This document shows positions 1 through 11,298 of a stretch of DNA of 64,000 nucleotides, in pieces. The notes under the pieces were generated by a model, which was not told the origin of the DNA, did not search any database, and saw only the letters and a program-made list of their open reading frames with translations. How positions within the stretch are numbered: the stretch's first letter is position 1; each line of letters starts with the position of its first letter. This DNA is from Sphagnum compactum (taxonomy: Eukaryota > Bryophyta > Sphagnopsida > Sphagnales), in the NCBI GenBank assembly GCA_965153455.1, contig OZ234496.1, positions 15,616,304-15,680,303 of the forward strand, given 5' to 3'. A program made the translations under genes and the position numbers.

Positions 1-2034
1 CCAAGTTTCATAGAATCTCACAACCATGATGGTACATTATTGTGTTCCACTAGTTCCAACATAAGTGTGCAGTGCTTGTGAACTGTTAGTAATGAGGGCT
101 CACCGATTAGTTTGATTGAGTACCTACTAGTGGACAAGCATAGGACCATTCATCGCAAGTTCTAAAAAATTTGTAACCTGTTTTTCGTTTTTTGGCTTGG
201 AGTTGGAGGTGGCATCATTGTAGTAAATTTTGTAAATTTGTGAAAAATTACTTTTAGCTTGTGAGTAGATTTTTAAAGTTGGACATAAGTGAGAGAACAT
301 TTAAGATAACTCTACTGTTTAAATGTTCTCTAATTATTAGCTTGTGAAAATGAGGGAGTGACTGCCTCTAAGAGTTTCTTCAGGGTTAGGTGGTGGACAT
401 CTTAGATTCTTAATGCAAAGTTGTGATCTAGTACTTGGTTATGGCAAGTGAGTTCTATCAGAGTTCATCTTGCTCTCATCTTGCTTTATTTCATTTTCAA
501 GGTAACATTGAGTTGCCTCAAAAAAGGAAGTATATGAATTCTTGTGGGATTCCTACCTTCTTTTCAGGTGGTTTAGGGGCACAAAGAGAAAAATTGTAAA
601 AGGATACAATAAGCTATTTTATAGATGGAAGGGTTCAGCCATGGTAACAAGGTTTTGCATTGTGTGCAAGTCCACCTTAACATAGAAGACCTCTTGTAAA
701 GCTGATTGGCACGTGAAATTTATTAATCTTTTTGTTATAAGATATCTAGTTCCTTGAACAGGAGTGGAAAATTATGACGAAAAAGAGAAAATTGTGAAAG
801 TAGAAGATATAGGAGTTGATGCAGGGTCCACGAGCTTCCATAATATGCTCCTAGATTTAGTCCAGTACAATAATATAGAAACACCCACAAAGACATAAAA
901 ATCTACATCCATTTTGAAGGAATATATTCAACCATGTACATTCCTACTACAAACTTTGAAGGCATATACAAGGATACTTTGAAATTCACTTTGAGAAAAA
1001 CTTGGAAAAGTGTTTTGGTTTGCTCTAAAAAGTTTCATTTTCAGCACAACTTTTGCCAGTTTGGCGAAATTAAAATTATTAAAAAAAGAAGAAAACCGCC
1101 CTTGGTTGGTGGCATTCAAAACAAGCAGCCAATATGTTGTTTTGTACTAGTAGGGGCACACAAGTTGCTCTTGTGAGCAAAGAGGTTGGCAGAAGGCCCA
1201 GCCCGTGGAGAAACAGCAGAACCTGCCACCCCTCCTGATTCTGCCAATTACATCAGCAGGGGCAGACAATTCTGCCAATGAAAACATCCTGCAAAAATGA
1301 CGTTATAGGTAGGCATAGCGTATGGCATGGTCAAGTGAAGTTATTTTGGGATATATATACATGGAAAAGGGAAGAAATACACCCATTGGTCCTCTCTACA
1401 AATGAGGCTAAAAAGCTCCATAAACATGATTGTGCCCTGCAAAAAATTCCAATACCCAGAAATTAGAATCCCCAGTTGCTTACCCTAGTCATTTGAAAAA
1501 CAAAGGAAAAAAAAAAAGATTGCTGAACACTCAGAAAAAAACCACCAACACCTATCAATATTTTTAAAAACAAATCCTACCCAACACCTCTTAGAAGAAC
1601 ATTGGTCCCTTAGGTGCAGGCCATGGGAAGTCAATTTGTGATTAGAGTATTTCTACAATAGTGACTCCATTCTGTAAATGTTCCCTCATAGAAGGTGTTT
1701 GATGGGAACTCAGACAGGCATGGATGCATCTGGTATTGCACCTACTTGTCCCAACCCAACAATTCCCATGCTTTTAATTGAAAGATTATGCCCACTGGGG
1801 AGCTCAGAGTTCAGTATTTACTTTTCCAAGCCACAAAATAAAAAGGTATAGAAGAACAGCTATGTGTTCAACAACTGTTCATCAAGGTGTGAAGGACATC
1901 AGTCATTCATATCAGAAAGTAGGAAGAATGAACCATGAAAGCAAAGGTTTACCTGAAGTCGGATGGGCTTGACACCAAGCAATACTAAACCCTCAAACAA
2001 AGATTGGGCAGGTCCAGCATGAGCAGAATCTTTT
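1..2034. other. no recognisable gene
   Basis: Only short open frames occur here and none carries a domain I recognise. The base composition is ordinary AT-rich plant intergenic DNA. I see no LTR ends, terminal repeats or RNA genes. Confidence 0.5.
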
Positions 2035-2364
2035 TTAAAGCTTTTCCTCCCTTTCAATTGGTGTCGTCCATTTGACAAGTGCCACATTGAATTCTTTAAA
2101 GTTTGAACCAATTTGGCCATGGGTTTGATATATGCAATTGTTGTTGTGTATAGTTTTTCATGAGGGGTCAATTGAGTGTGAAAAAATCCCATGTCCTCCC
2201 AATACTCATGGCATATTTTGCGACATTGGAATTTCTGCGAAATTAATTATTTAAAGTCTTAATACTACTTCTATGTTCGAGTTCTTGTTGGAGTTCAACC
2301 TTCTTCAATTTTTGTTGGGTTCAATTCATTATGTGAAAACACTAGTTCATGCTCTTGTAACCAT
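2035..2364. repeat. unit 1 of a ~300-bp tandem repeat, left of element A
   Basis: This stretch resembles 44389-44690 along its length: a start like 'caattgRtgtc', then a 'cctcccaatactcat' block, then 'ttcaattcattatgt' near the end. Its end at 2364 would join smoothly to 44098, where the next unit begins. It is therefore the broken left half of an array that the gypsy element A interrupted. The last bases before the element (accat) pair with actat at the other end, an imperfect target duplication. Confidence 0.65.
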
Positions 2365-2566
2365 AAAAGAAAGTGGAACATAAAAAGAATGAACCTGACA
2401 ACATATAATAGGTCTAAGCAGAATTGGAATCTCTGGCACCCTACAGAAACTCACACTTCTTGAATTTTGTTGTACCAGTATCAAAGATGGCTTCTGCTGA
2501 CATTCATTGATTTTAGCAAACCCAACTCCCAAACTTCTAATTGGCAGACCTGTTACAGATGTTTAA

Positions 2567-3389
2567 TGACGCACTCCCAAGCTCCTTGATAGACTCAAGA
2601 AAAGTCTAAGGTAGTGAACAGCGAAAATGTTAGGAGCTCGGAGCACGCTCCCAGCTCTCAGCACTTTAAAAGGGTAGAGGGGCATCTGGTGGCTTCCCCC
2701 GAGTTCAAGCTGTGGTGAATCTTGTGAGTCCAAAGTCGCCCGTGGCTTGTCCTAGCACGAAAGGTGCTCCAAACGATATTCTAACTAACTTGTTAGTTGG
2801 TTTGATGCAGATTCGAGTGAGTAACTAGAATGCTTGTCACTCTTCTTAGTCCCATCTCAGAGCCTCACCTTCCCCCATATAGTATTTTCTACGCCTCTTC
2901 GCGACACCTACATCTGAATGGCTTTTTGTCTTGGGACTCCCGAGGAGGAGTCTCGAAACTGCCAAAGTTTTGACTCCCGCAACTTTGCGAGACTATAACT
3001 CTTTGCTCAGACTTCTGATCGGGATGAGGTCTGAAGCAAAATAGCTCTCATCGAGAGCTTTTCAACGATGTGTTGCACTCCACCTGCACGCACAGGGGTC
3101 GGGGTCAATTCCTGACTTTTTGTGGTCGGGAGTCAAACTGACAATTTAACTCCCGACCTTTTTTTTTTGCCATAACTTGTGCCGCAGATGTCCAAATGGG
3201 TCATGCAAGCCCATTTTAGACATCTACACTTCAATGGCTTTCCAATGATGTAAAGAATTCCTCAATGCAAGGTGTTTTGACCCTTGCAATTTCTCTCTAA
3301 AATTTTGGGAGTCCTGGCGAACTCCCAAGTTCCCATTTCGGGAGTGTGAGTCTTCATCTTCACACTTTTTCAAGATTAGGGTTGCGACA
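2567..3389 (-). repeat. left (3') LTR of element B, with an internal inversion
   Basis: This 823-bp LTR matches 6492-7300 at both ends. Its middle, about 2688-2866, instead matches the reverse complement of 6613-6778. The solo LTR at 8148-8966 has the orientation seen in the right LTR, so this copy carries the inverted segment. An extra ~15 bases near 2800 (around 'aactaacttgttag') are absent from the partner. Confidence 0.85.
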
Positions 3390-3400
3390 CTCTCCCCCAC
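3390..3400 (-). promoter_or_regulatory. polypurine tract of element B
   Basis: On the minus strand this reads GTGGGGGAGAG directly before the LTR start TGTCGC. This is the usual plus-strand primer position of an LTR retrotransposon and supports minus-strand orientation. Confidence 0.75.
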
Positions 3401-4208
3401 TAGAAGGAAAGGTCAATGTCCTCACTGACACTTAGAATTTCTTTCCCAATGCAATTACTTTCTTTTGGATCCTTGGCCATGAATTGTCGAATTTTGCGTC
3501 AGGACCTTGCCTCAAGCTAACTTAAGCGTCCCCAAGTTTCCAACACTTTCTTGGCAAGTCCAAAGGGTTTCATAAAAACCCTTAACCTTTGCCTCGTCAA
3601 AAGACCCAAACTAGCCTAATTAACAAAGCCCTCATTTGGGAGGCGATTATTCCATCCTTCCCCTCATGAGGAACCCAAGTCAAGTCTAATCTTGACCTAA
3701 GCTACTTGACATGACTCCCTTCCCAATCTTGCGCCTTGATCACAACAATCAAGCCTAACTAAAAATACGCCTATCAAAGTACACGAAGCAACGTTTAGGC
3801 TTTGCAAAAACCTAAATCTCAAGCTACACGATTATAGTACGCGAACGGGGTCATGACTTCCCGTGTTGGCCGCCACTACCAACCAACCCTTTGGGATGCA
3901 CTTTAGGCATGTGCACGTCCCTGCAAGCTCACCTTGCTTACCTCCTCTTTTGGGGCCAAGGTTTCTTTTAGCCCCAATGTGGGAGTCCGATTTTGATTTG
4001 GGCTTACGCAAGAGAGTTCCATTTGTCCATGCCATTTTTGTAATATTCATTATATTTGTGATGCAATCTCTTGGAATTTTTAACCCTTTATTTCACTTGC
4101 AACTTGATGTGGTACATTTGTGTTTCTCCCTGCCCCACTAAAAGAAAGGTGATGTCCTCATCACGTTCTATGTCTCTTTTGCTTCTTTGTCGGTCTATTG
4201 TGGAATTC

Positions 4209-4436
4209 TTATATGGCTTCTTGGGCATGTTCCATATCGGATTCATTCATCCAAGATGCATCTATTGGATGGTATCCTTTCCACTTAACTAAGTATTCCC
4301 GTTCTCGTCCTCTTAGTTGCCTTGACTTAAGCACGACCTCCACTTCAAATTCTGGTTCATTATGAACCAAGTCTAATGGGGGCCTTGAGTTGTGCTCTCG
4401 ATTAGATCTTGAGGCATTGCCGGCGACCGGCTTCAA
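4209..4436 (-). pseudogene. chromodomain remnant of element B integrase C-terminus
   Basis: The frame of about 75 residues contains the chromodomain core EYLVKWKGYHPIDASW at about residues 47-62. In chromoviruses this sits at the integrase C-terminus and is thought to guide insertion toward marked chromatin. Here it is joined almost directly to a truncated reverse transcriptase: the RT frame ends just after FSRIDLR at about 4440, and the chromodomain frame begins within a few bases. A deletion removed everything between. No integrase core remains, so this piece cannot act as part of an integrase. Confidence 0.85.
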
Positions 4437-4900
4437 AAGAAACGTAAGTCAATCCTACTAAACACTTTTGCTTTCGAGAATCGATCAAAGAGATCATCGA
4501 TCCAAGGTAATGGATATCGGTTCTTCACCGTTGCCTTATTGAGGGCTCTATAATCCACACACATCCTCAACGTCCCATCCTTCTTGTGAACAAAAAAGAC
4601 GAGCGCCCCATATGGTGATTTGTTAGGTTTAATATATCCATTTACGAAGAGTTCTTCAAGTTGAACTTTAAGTTCTTTCAACTCCTCATGGCTCATTCAA
4701 TATGGGGCCTTGGCGGGAGGTGCAACTTCCGGCATCATCTTGATCGCATGATCAACTCGTCTTCTCGGGGGTAAGTCTTCGGGCAACTCTTCGGGCATCA
4801 CATCCGGGAACTCATCCAAGACTTGCTTGATGCACTTGGGGGAAATCACCAAGTCGATAGCTTCCTCTGGCTCAAACTAACCCAACACCCGCATCACACA
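4433..4900 (-). pseudogene. truncated reverse transcriptase of element B
   Basis: The minus-strand frame has the N-terminal gypsy RT blocks: MPEELP, PPRRRVDHAI, then [41 protein letters not shown] and [23 protein letters not shown] stop lies just before the MSHEEL block near 4694, where relatives have an arginine codon, consistent with CGA to TGA. The frame stops right after IDLR. The catalytic YxDD part is absent. The product could not copy DNA. Confidence 0.88.
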
Positions 4901-5454
4901 CATCATGCCGTAACCTCCCGCACATTCTTTTTCCCAGGTTTTTCCTAACATAAAGTGGATGGTTGATCCACCCACACAAGGCACTTCGTGTGCCTTCACC
5001 CGCACGATCCCGCTTTTGGACGGGATTCTAACTAGTCTATTGTGCCCTTCTATGAGCACATTGTTTTGGGTGATGAACTCCATTCCCAAAATGCAATCCA
5101 TTTTTCCTAAGGTGGAAACCAACAAATCCACCTTTCCTCTCCAATTTCCTAGTTGAAAAGGCACATCCTTTGCTTGTAACGTAATGGGATGGGAACCCCA
5201 TCCGCAAAGTGCACCTCAATGGGTGCCTTGAGCTCCTCCAATTGGAACTCCATCCTTTCGGCGCTTTCTCGGGCTATGAAGTTATGAGAAGCCCCTGTGT
5301 CCAAAAGACATAACACATCTCGCTTAGCAATCTTCCCCTTCAAGAAAATGAGTCGATTGCATTTAGCTTGGGCTAGGTTGGCGTTGAGGGCAATTACCTT
5401 AGAGCCCCCATTCCCCGATTTAGACTTGGGGCAATTTTTGGAGTAATGCCCCAC
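4877..5454 (-). pseudogene. gag zinc knuckle and aspartic protease of element B
   Basis: Reading down the minus strand, an intact CX2CX4HX4C knuckle (CFNCNEVGHYSKNC) near 5480-5440 is followed by a protease with the catalytic triad in LLDTGASHNFI (near 5290). The later block DCILGMEFI near 5080 lies in a shifted frame (4877-5164). At least one frameshift near 5150-5200 therefore separates the two halves of the protease. In gypsy elements this enzyme cuts the Gag-Pol polyprotein. The catalytic DTG survives but the domain is not continuous. Confidence 0.82.
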
Positions 5455-6460
5455 TTCGTTGCAATTGAAACATGCTCTTTGTGCTTCCCACCAATATCTC
5501 CCTTGGGTTGGCTCGCTTTAAAAGGAGCCCCTTTCTTCACAAAATATCCTTTGGGCTTGAACCCCGAGCCTTGGAATTGTTTGGGCTTTTCTCCTCTTGA
5601 GGTGTCTTGCCCTCGGTTCCATTCCCCTTCATGGCACGACTTCTTGTGAAAGAACTTGTTGTCCTTCTTGAACCCGGATTTTTCACTCCGTCCCACATCC
5701 GAGAAGCCTTCCACTTTCATGATGGCCTCAAATAGCGAACCGGGCCAATTCTCCTCAAGCTTACGCTTGGCCCAAGTTGGAAGCCCCATCACAAACTAGC
5801 ACACGCGATTAACTCATGCATATGCCGAATCTCAAGCATGAGTTTGGAATATGCCTTCACATATTGACACAAGTTGTTATTCGTAGCATTCACAAGGTCG
5901 CGGAGTTTGCACCTCGAGATGTAGTCGGAATTTTTTGGAACAAATTCAGAGTCGACCCGCTCCTTAAAGAATTCCCAAGTGTAGCCATGGTTCTTCCCTT
6001 CCTCTTGTCTCACTGTTCTCCACCATGTGAAGGCATAACCCTTCAAGTAGGATTAGGCAAGTTCCACGGCCAAATGTCACCCAACCTTGGCGGCATGTAA
6101 GTAATCTTCCATTTCTGCAAGCCAAAAATCCACAACCTTTCAGTTATGGACCCCATCAAAATTCCCGAGTTTAACCGACTATCCGGCATTTCTGAATGAT
6201 CCTCCTTTGAGGGTCGCTACTAACTTGTTGAAGTCGAGCCTATTCATTTTGAGGAGAACCTTTAATTGTTCCGGGGTGAAGAGGACCGAACTTCGTTGCT
6301 CCTCTTCACTTTCAGGATCATCTTGGTCCTTCCAAGTTCTTGGTTCCTCCTCCCCAATAGACTCCGGTGGAACTACTCAATCTTCAATGGGTTTTTCCAA
6401 CATGGTTTCTTGTGCTTGCTTATGTTTCTTATTGGGTGCCATACAAACTCCCAAGAAGTG
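5394..6460 (-). pseudogene. gag of element B (capsid region)
   Basis: The frame at 5789-6046 holds a plant gypsy gag core: AFTWWRTVRQ, WEFFKERVDSEFVPK and CKLRDLVNATNNNLCQYVKAY. It continues at 5394-5792 into a lysine- and glycine-rich linker ahead of the zinc knuckle. A stop near 5787 and a shift near 5450 break the frame. Further upstream, to about 6460, the minus strand still encodes gag-like but interrupted sequence. Gag would form the particle that packages the RNA. Confidence 0.75.
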
Positions 6461-6479
6461 AATCGAGCTCTACCGGAGG

Positions 6480-6490
6480 TCTGATACCAA
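6480..6490 (-). promoter_or_regulatory. tRNA-Met primer binding site of element B
   Basis: The minus strand reads TTGGTATCAGA directly after the LTR end. This matches the initiator tRNA-Met primer site common in plant LTR elements. Confidence 0.85.
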
Positions 6491-6491
6491 G

Positions 6492-7300
6492 TGACGCACT
6501 CCCAAGCTCTTTGATAGACTCAAGAAGAGTCTAAGGTAGTGAACAGCGGAAATGTTAGGAGCTCGGGGCACGCTCCCAGTTCTCAACACTTCAAAGGGGT
6601 AGAGGGGCATATTGACGCTCCAAGATAGGACTAGGAAGAGTGACAAGCATTTTAGTTACTCACTCGATTCTGCATCAAACCAAGAATACCATTTGGAGCA
6701 CCTTTCGTGCTAGGACAAGCCACGGGCGACTTTGGACTTAGAAGACTCACCACGGCCCGAACTCGGGGGGAAGCCACCACCTTCCCCCATATAGTATTCT
6801 TTGCGCCTCTCCGCGGTGCCTACATCCGAATGGCTTTTTGTCCCAAGACTCCCAAGGAAGAGTCTCGAAACTGCCAAAGTTTGGACTCCCGTCACTTTGT
6901 GGGACTATAACTCTTTGCTCAAACCTCTGATTGGGATGAGATTTGAAGCAAAGTTGTAGCTTCATTGAGACCTTTCCAACTGTGTGTTGCACTCCACTTG
7001 CACACACAGGGGTTGGGTCGATTTCCAACTTTTTGTGATCGGGAGTCAAATTGCAAGTTTAACTCCCAGCCTTTCTTTTTGCCATAACTTGTGTTGCAGA
7101 TGTCCAAATGGGTCATGCAAGCCCATTTAGACATCTACACTTCAATGGCTTTCCAATGATCTAAAGAACTCCCCAATGTGAGGTGTTTGGCCCCCTGTGA
7201 TTGCTTTTTAAAGTTTTGGGAGTCCTAGCGGACTCCCAAGTTCCCATTTCGGGAGTGTGAGTCGTCATCCTCACACTCTCTCAAGATTGGGGTTACGACA
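6492..7300 (-). repeat. right (5') LTR of element B
   Basis: This 809-bp copy runs from TG to CA on the plus strand and is followed by the TTTAA duplication. It keeps the internal order shared with the solo LTR at 8148. Near its start it differs from the left LTR at about 8 of 110 bases by eye, mostly transitions. Confidence 0.88.
6789..6795 (-). promoter_or_regulatory. TATA-like box in B-family LTR
   Basis: The minus strand reads ACTATAT followed by GGGGGAAGG. The same context is kept in the left LTR (2877-2883) and the solo LTR (8454-8460, ACTATAA). Its position inside the LTR suits the element promoter. This is inferred from position and conservation only. Confidence 0.5.
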
Positions 7301-8147
7301 TTTAAATTTCCATCCTACATCCACTTAGATGGCTATGGATCATTAGCGTCCTAACTCCAATGCATATCATCAAGAATCAAGATTCTATCGAAGTATGGCA
7401 TTTGAGGTCAAAACTCTCAAGGTTCACTCGATCCATTTGAGCCGCTAACCAATTCCCCACTGAATGTAACAATGCAGTGTACCTCCACTCCTCTTATCTA
7501 AAAACCTAAAGACCTAGAGGCCGTTGAACCTAAATGTTTCTAAAGAACCTGACTTTGAGCAATAGACACTAGGCTCGTCTAGAGCCACTCAATGGGACAG
7601 ACTCTTATACAAAACTGCACGACAGATTTCTCCCTTCAAGTCTCTTCTTCATTCTTGTTCTGGTTTACTCATTTTGTCCACCCTAAAGATACCCTTGAAG
7701 TTTCTGGCACTCACTCTGTCAGTTGCCTACAACACAGATCTCAAATATTGCAACACAAAGTCCCCATCCCTAGATGCTCCTTGTCTTCTATATGCCCCTT
7801 TCTTCTACGACTCAAATCCTTCATTTTGTCATCATTCCTCGGCATCAACCCCTCATATCTATTCTTATAGTGATTTTCACAACTACTCAGCTAAGTCATC
7901 GGTGCAACGGAGTTCATCAACAACTAGCTAAGTAGTCTAAGAGCCACAACAACCAACAAATCATATACCAAGAAGAACCGCTTCTTTCTCCTTCAAACTG
8001 CCTCTTATGCTTACCTTCCTCCGTCCATTCCACAAACCTCTTCAATGTAGTCACCTCCTCCACCACCCATCACGCGACGCAATCCTTATCCTCCATAACA
8101 CACAAACAAACAGAATAGCCTACCCATGCACTCCTTGCAATAGTGAT

Positions 8148-8966
8148 TGACGTGCTCCTTGGTCCCAGGGTGAACCCACTTAAGGGTTCACCAATGTGAA
8201 GTTGCGGAAAGTTGGGATCGAAGGGACGCTCCCGACTTCCAACTCTAGAAAGGGGTAGAGGGTCGAGTTGGAAGCCCCGGGACTAGACTAAGAAGAGGGA
8301 CTAGCTTAACTTGTGTGAATCTGCATCCAAAAACCAACCACGGGAGGTTAGTTTAGCATTCGGGACACCCTTGGGTGTTGGGACAAGCCATGGGCACTTT
8401 TACACACAAGATTCACCACGGCCCGGACTCGGGGGAAGCCACCACCTTCCCCCTTATAGTATTCTTTGCAGCTCGCCACGGAGCCTACATCCAAATGGCA
8501 CAAATTCTTGGGACTCCCGAAATGGAGTCCCGAAAGTGTCCCGGCGGGACTCCTGGAACTTTGAACGGTTATAACTCCCGACTCTAGAGTCCGATTGCAA
8601 CGAGGTTTGAATCAAAGTTGTAGCCTTCGTCGAGATCTTTCCAACGCCATGTCGCACTCTCTAAGGCGTCGTCGGGAAAGAGTCGATTCCCGACTTTTAG
8701 TGGTCGGGAGTCAAATTGCCAGTTTGACTCTTGGCTCTTCATTTGCCCATAACTTGGGCTGCAGATGTCCGAATGGCCAATGCGAGGCCATTTTCGATAT
8801 CTACGTTTCAAGACCTTTTCAATGACACCAAGAACACCTCAAGGCGAGGTGTTTTGAGCCTTGCTGTTGCGCTCTGAACATTTGGGAGTCCCGAAGGACT
8901 CCAAACCTGCAACTTTTCCAAGTGTTGGGCTTCACCCCCACACTTGGCCAAAGTGGGGTTGCGACA
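8148..8966 (-). mobile_element. solo LTR of the B family
   Basis: This 819-bp TG..CA sequence is flanked by perfect GTGAT duplications (8143-8147 and 8967-8971). It aligns with the LTRs of element B along its length but is clearly diverged, so it is a different subfamily or an older insertion. No internal region is attached, as expected after recombination between two LTRs. The uninterrupted site is visible at about 43980 in the other LTR of element A. Confidence 0.9.
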
Positions 8967-9039
8967 GTGATGGACATATTCCCGCCGCAAGAATGCAAAA
9001 AGGTGACAGCTAATGAAAATAATAAAACAAAACAAAACC

Positions 9040-9529
9040 TTAAAAATTTATTGCGTTCACACTATTGGGTGACTGCTGTTCGATCACATATGTAACCCCT
9101 ACGTTCCTTAAAAAGTTGAGTCCCTCAACTTCATCAATTTTGGAGAACATCATAGATTTGAAGATCCGTGCGAGATCTTTCCCACTAATGTCCATCAGCG
9201 TCCTTAATGATGCATATCCTGCTGCCTTCTTCAAAATCAAAGTTTCCCTTCCCATCTGCATGGCCAATGAATTGGTATGGACCTTCTCAGCTTGCAAATA
9301 AAGCTTTCTTCTTCCTTGGTTTCTTCATCTTAACCATTGTCTCTCTGGCATACATACCCTTAAAAGTTTGCTTACCTTTTCTGGTAGCATATTTCTTTCT
9401 TTGTTTCTTTTGTGTTTGCTCCACATTGAACAAGACATTTTCATGGATGCTTGCTATCAGCTTCATTTTCTGTAAAAATTGTGCTGTAGTAACTGCAACA
9501 TCAACATTATGATTAGTCACAGCAGTCAA
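9040..9529 (-). pseudogene. integrase C-terminal region of element A
   Basis: Two overlapping minus-strand frames continue the integrase: one with NVLFNVEQTQKKQRKKYA and KMKKPRKKKALFAS, the other ending near 9040 inside the LTR. A shift between them at about 9290 breaks the frame. The basic, lysine-rich character fits the DNA-binding tail of gypsy integrases without a chromodomain. Confidence 0.7.
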
Positions 9530-10509
9530 AGAGTGCAGGTAATTGTCAGCCTATGACGTGGTTTGCAACCAGTCATAATCATGAAGGGGGAAAACTTAGT
9601 ACTAGCTTGGATCCCGCATCGATACCCAAACATGACCTTGGCCAGGTGCTCATCCCAATAGTCTATGTTTTCTAGTGTTGTAGAGAGTACGGTGATGCCA
9701 TGTTTGATAATTTTGATTAAATGTTTCGCCATCCCATTGCATTGGGGCCATTGGGGTGCTGTGTGTTGATGTTGGATATCGTAATCCTTACACATAACAT
9801 CAAATTCTGCTGCCCATTCCCCGCCATTATCAGTCAGCACAAACTTGGGGACTCCATATCTGCATGTCACATCATCTTCTAAGAACTTTGCTGCCGTCAT
9901 AGCACCATGGTCAACCACAGCCTTTGCCTCGCACCATTTTGAGTAATGATCAACAACGACAAGAATGTACTTGTTCCCTGATTTGGTTTCAGGCAACAGC
10001 CTTGTAGTATCCAGAGCAACTCGATAAAACAGTTCACAAATAGGGATGTTTTTCATTTCTTCGTCTTCAGAGCATATGCTACCCATGCTCCTCACCATTT
10101 GGCACTGCTGGCACATTTTCACAACTGTCTTTACATCCTTTGTCCAATTATGCCAGAAATACCTTCGGCAAATTTTAGCCAAGGTCATTTGTTCTCCAAA
10201 ATGCCCCAAATCTTCATGCATTTGAATTACAAGTGCCATTCTTTCCTCTAGTTTGGGCACCAACAGTCCTTTGAAGTAGAGCCTCTGCTCTTTCCAGCAA
10301 TAATTGGTTATTCTCTTTCTGGCCCTCTTGCTTTCCTCAAGGTCCACTATGTCTGGCAGCATTTCTTCTTTCAGCAATTCCAAGCAAGTGGCGTCCTTCC
10401 AGATGTTAATGGCCCTTGTATCCATCCCGTATGTTCCTTCTTCATCAAATTTTGTATGACCTAACTCGGGGTGACCAAACTCAGATAATTCCTGAGCAGC
10501 CAACACCAA
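9526..10509 (-). pseudogene. integrase of element A, catalytic Glu replaced
   Basis: This is the longest uninterrupted frame of element A (327 residues). The zinc-binding HHCC domain is visible as HEDLGHFG followed by CQQC (about residues 98-138). The core shows the first aspartate in YRVALDTT and the second in VLTDNGGEW. The third catalytic position, normally NGMAE, reads NGMAK, so the Glu of the D,D-35-E triad is Lys. That change (GAA/G to AAA/G) would abolish strand transfer. Integrase would insert the cDNA copy into chromosomes. It lies downstream of RNase H, as in Ty3/gypsy elements. Confidence 0.88.
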
Positions 10510-10704
10510 CTCTAGTTGCTACTGCATATCATAGTATCTGGGCATCTTCCTCTTTAGTTCTTGCTTACATTCAGCAATTCTAAAATTTTGAACTTCTCCA
10601 TTGCATGTTGCCCTCACCTCCTCCATAAATAAGTCAGTCTCCTCATCCTGGTTTATCTCAGTTACAACACCAAGCATAAACAATTGGTGGTCCTTTGAAC
10701 AATG

Positions 10705-11298
10705 CTAATGGTTGATGCTAAAACAACATTTGTGGTGTTCTGTCAGTTTACTTGTATGTCTCCTAAAACCCAACCAATCTGAATCCTTACCATATTGAAC
10801 AGAGAATATCTTCTCCCCTATTTCAGGTGTGTTAGTTTGCATAGTCCCAATATCCTCGATTTCTTCACTGAAATTGTCATCATCTGTGGCTTGCCCTATG
10901 GGGTTTCTGCTCAAAGCATCAACATTTGTATGCTTTAGTCCTGGTCTGTGCAATATCTTAAAACTGAAATCCTGTAGCATATCAATCCACCTACCTCTCC
11001 TGCCATGTGCATCTGACATTGTCGCTAACCATTTAAGCGGCTTGTGATTTGTTCTCAAAATGAAATGGTTCCTGTGTAGATACTACCTGAAATGCATAAT
11101 GCCCCAAATCAGTGCGTAGCAACCCCCTTCCATGGGGTGGAATTTCCTTTGTGCCACAATCAAATTCATACTGGCATAAGCCACCACTTTCTCAAGTTTG
11201 CCTTCCTTCTGAGATAAGATGGCACCAACGCCTTGCTGACCAATCAACATCGAAACAAAATGGCTTCTTGAAGTCAAGGTGTACAAGTACAGGAGCAT
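10705..11298 (-). pseudogene. RNase H of element A
   Basis: The minus strand encodes GVGAILSQKEGKLEKVVAYAS, then, after an interruption near 11060-11083, the block NHKPLKWL, DFSFKILHRPGLKHTNVDALSR. These are the usual RNase H and tether motifs between RT and integrase. The interruptions show that the enzyme is not made as one chain. Confidence 0.82.

Larger units (their letters stand above)
2567..7300 (-). mobile_element. chromodomain gypsy element B, internally deleted
   Basis: The element has TG..CA ends and a perfect TTTAA duplication (2562-2566 and 7301-7305). The LTRs are 2567-3389 and 6492-7300. A tRNA-Met primer site lies beside the right LTR and a purine tract beside the left one, so it reads on the minus strand. 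It keeps gag, protease, the start of reverse transcriptase and the chromodomain. The rest of reverse transcriptase, RNase H and the integrase core are missing, which makes it non-autonomous. It belongs with plant chromoviruses because of the chromodomain. It is inserted in the left LTR of element A. Confidence 0.92.
2365..9088 (-). repeat. left (3') LTR of element A, in three pieces
   Basis: The LTR pieces are 2365-2566, 7306-8147 and 8972-9088. Together they total about 1161 bp and align end to end with the uninterrupted LTR at 42942-44097. Element B (2567-7300) and a solo LTR (8148-8966) fill the gaps, each with its own 5-bp target duplication. In one stretch of about 190 bases (from 7305 against 43135) I count 12 mismatches by eye, so the element is not young. 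Confidence 0.85.

Noticed and set aside
7592-7931. Plus-strand frames shared with 43511-43769
   Set aside because: Both lie inside the two LTRs of element A. Similarity follows from LTR identity at insertion and the frames are not colinear with any known gene.
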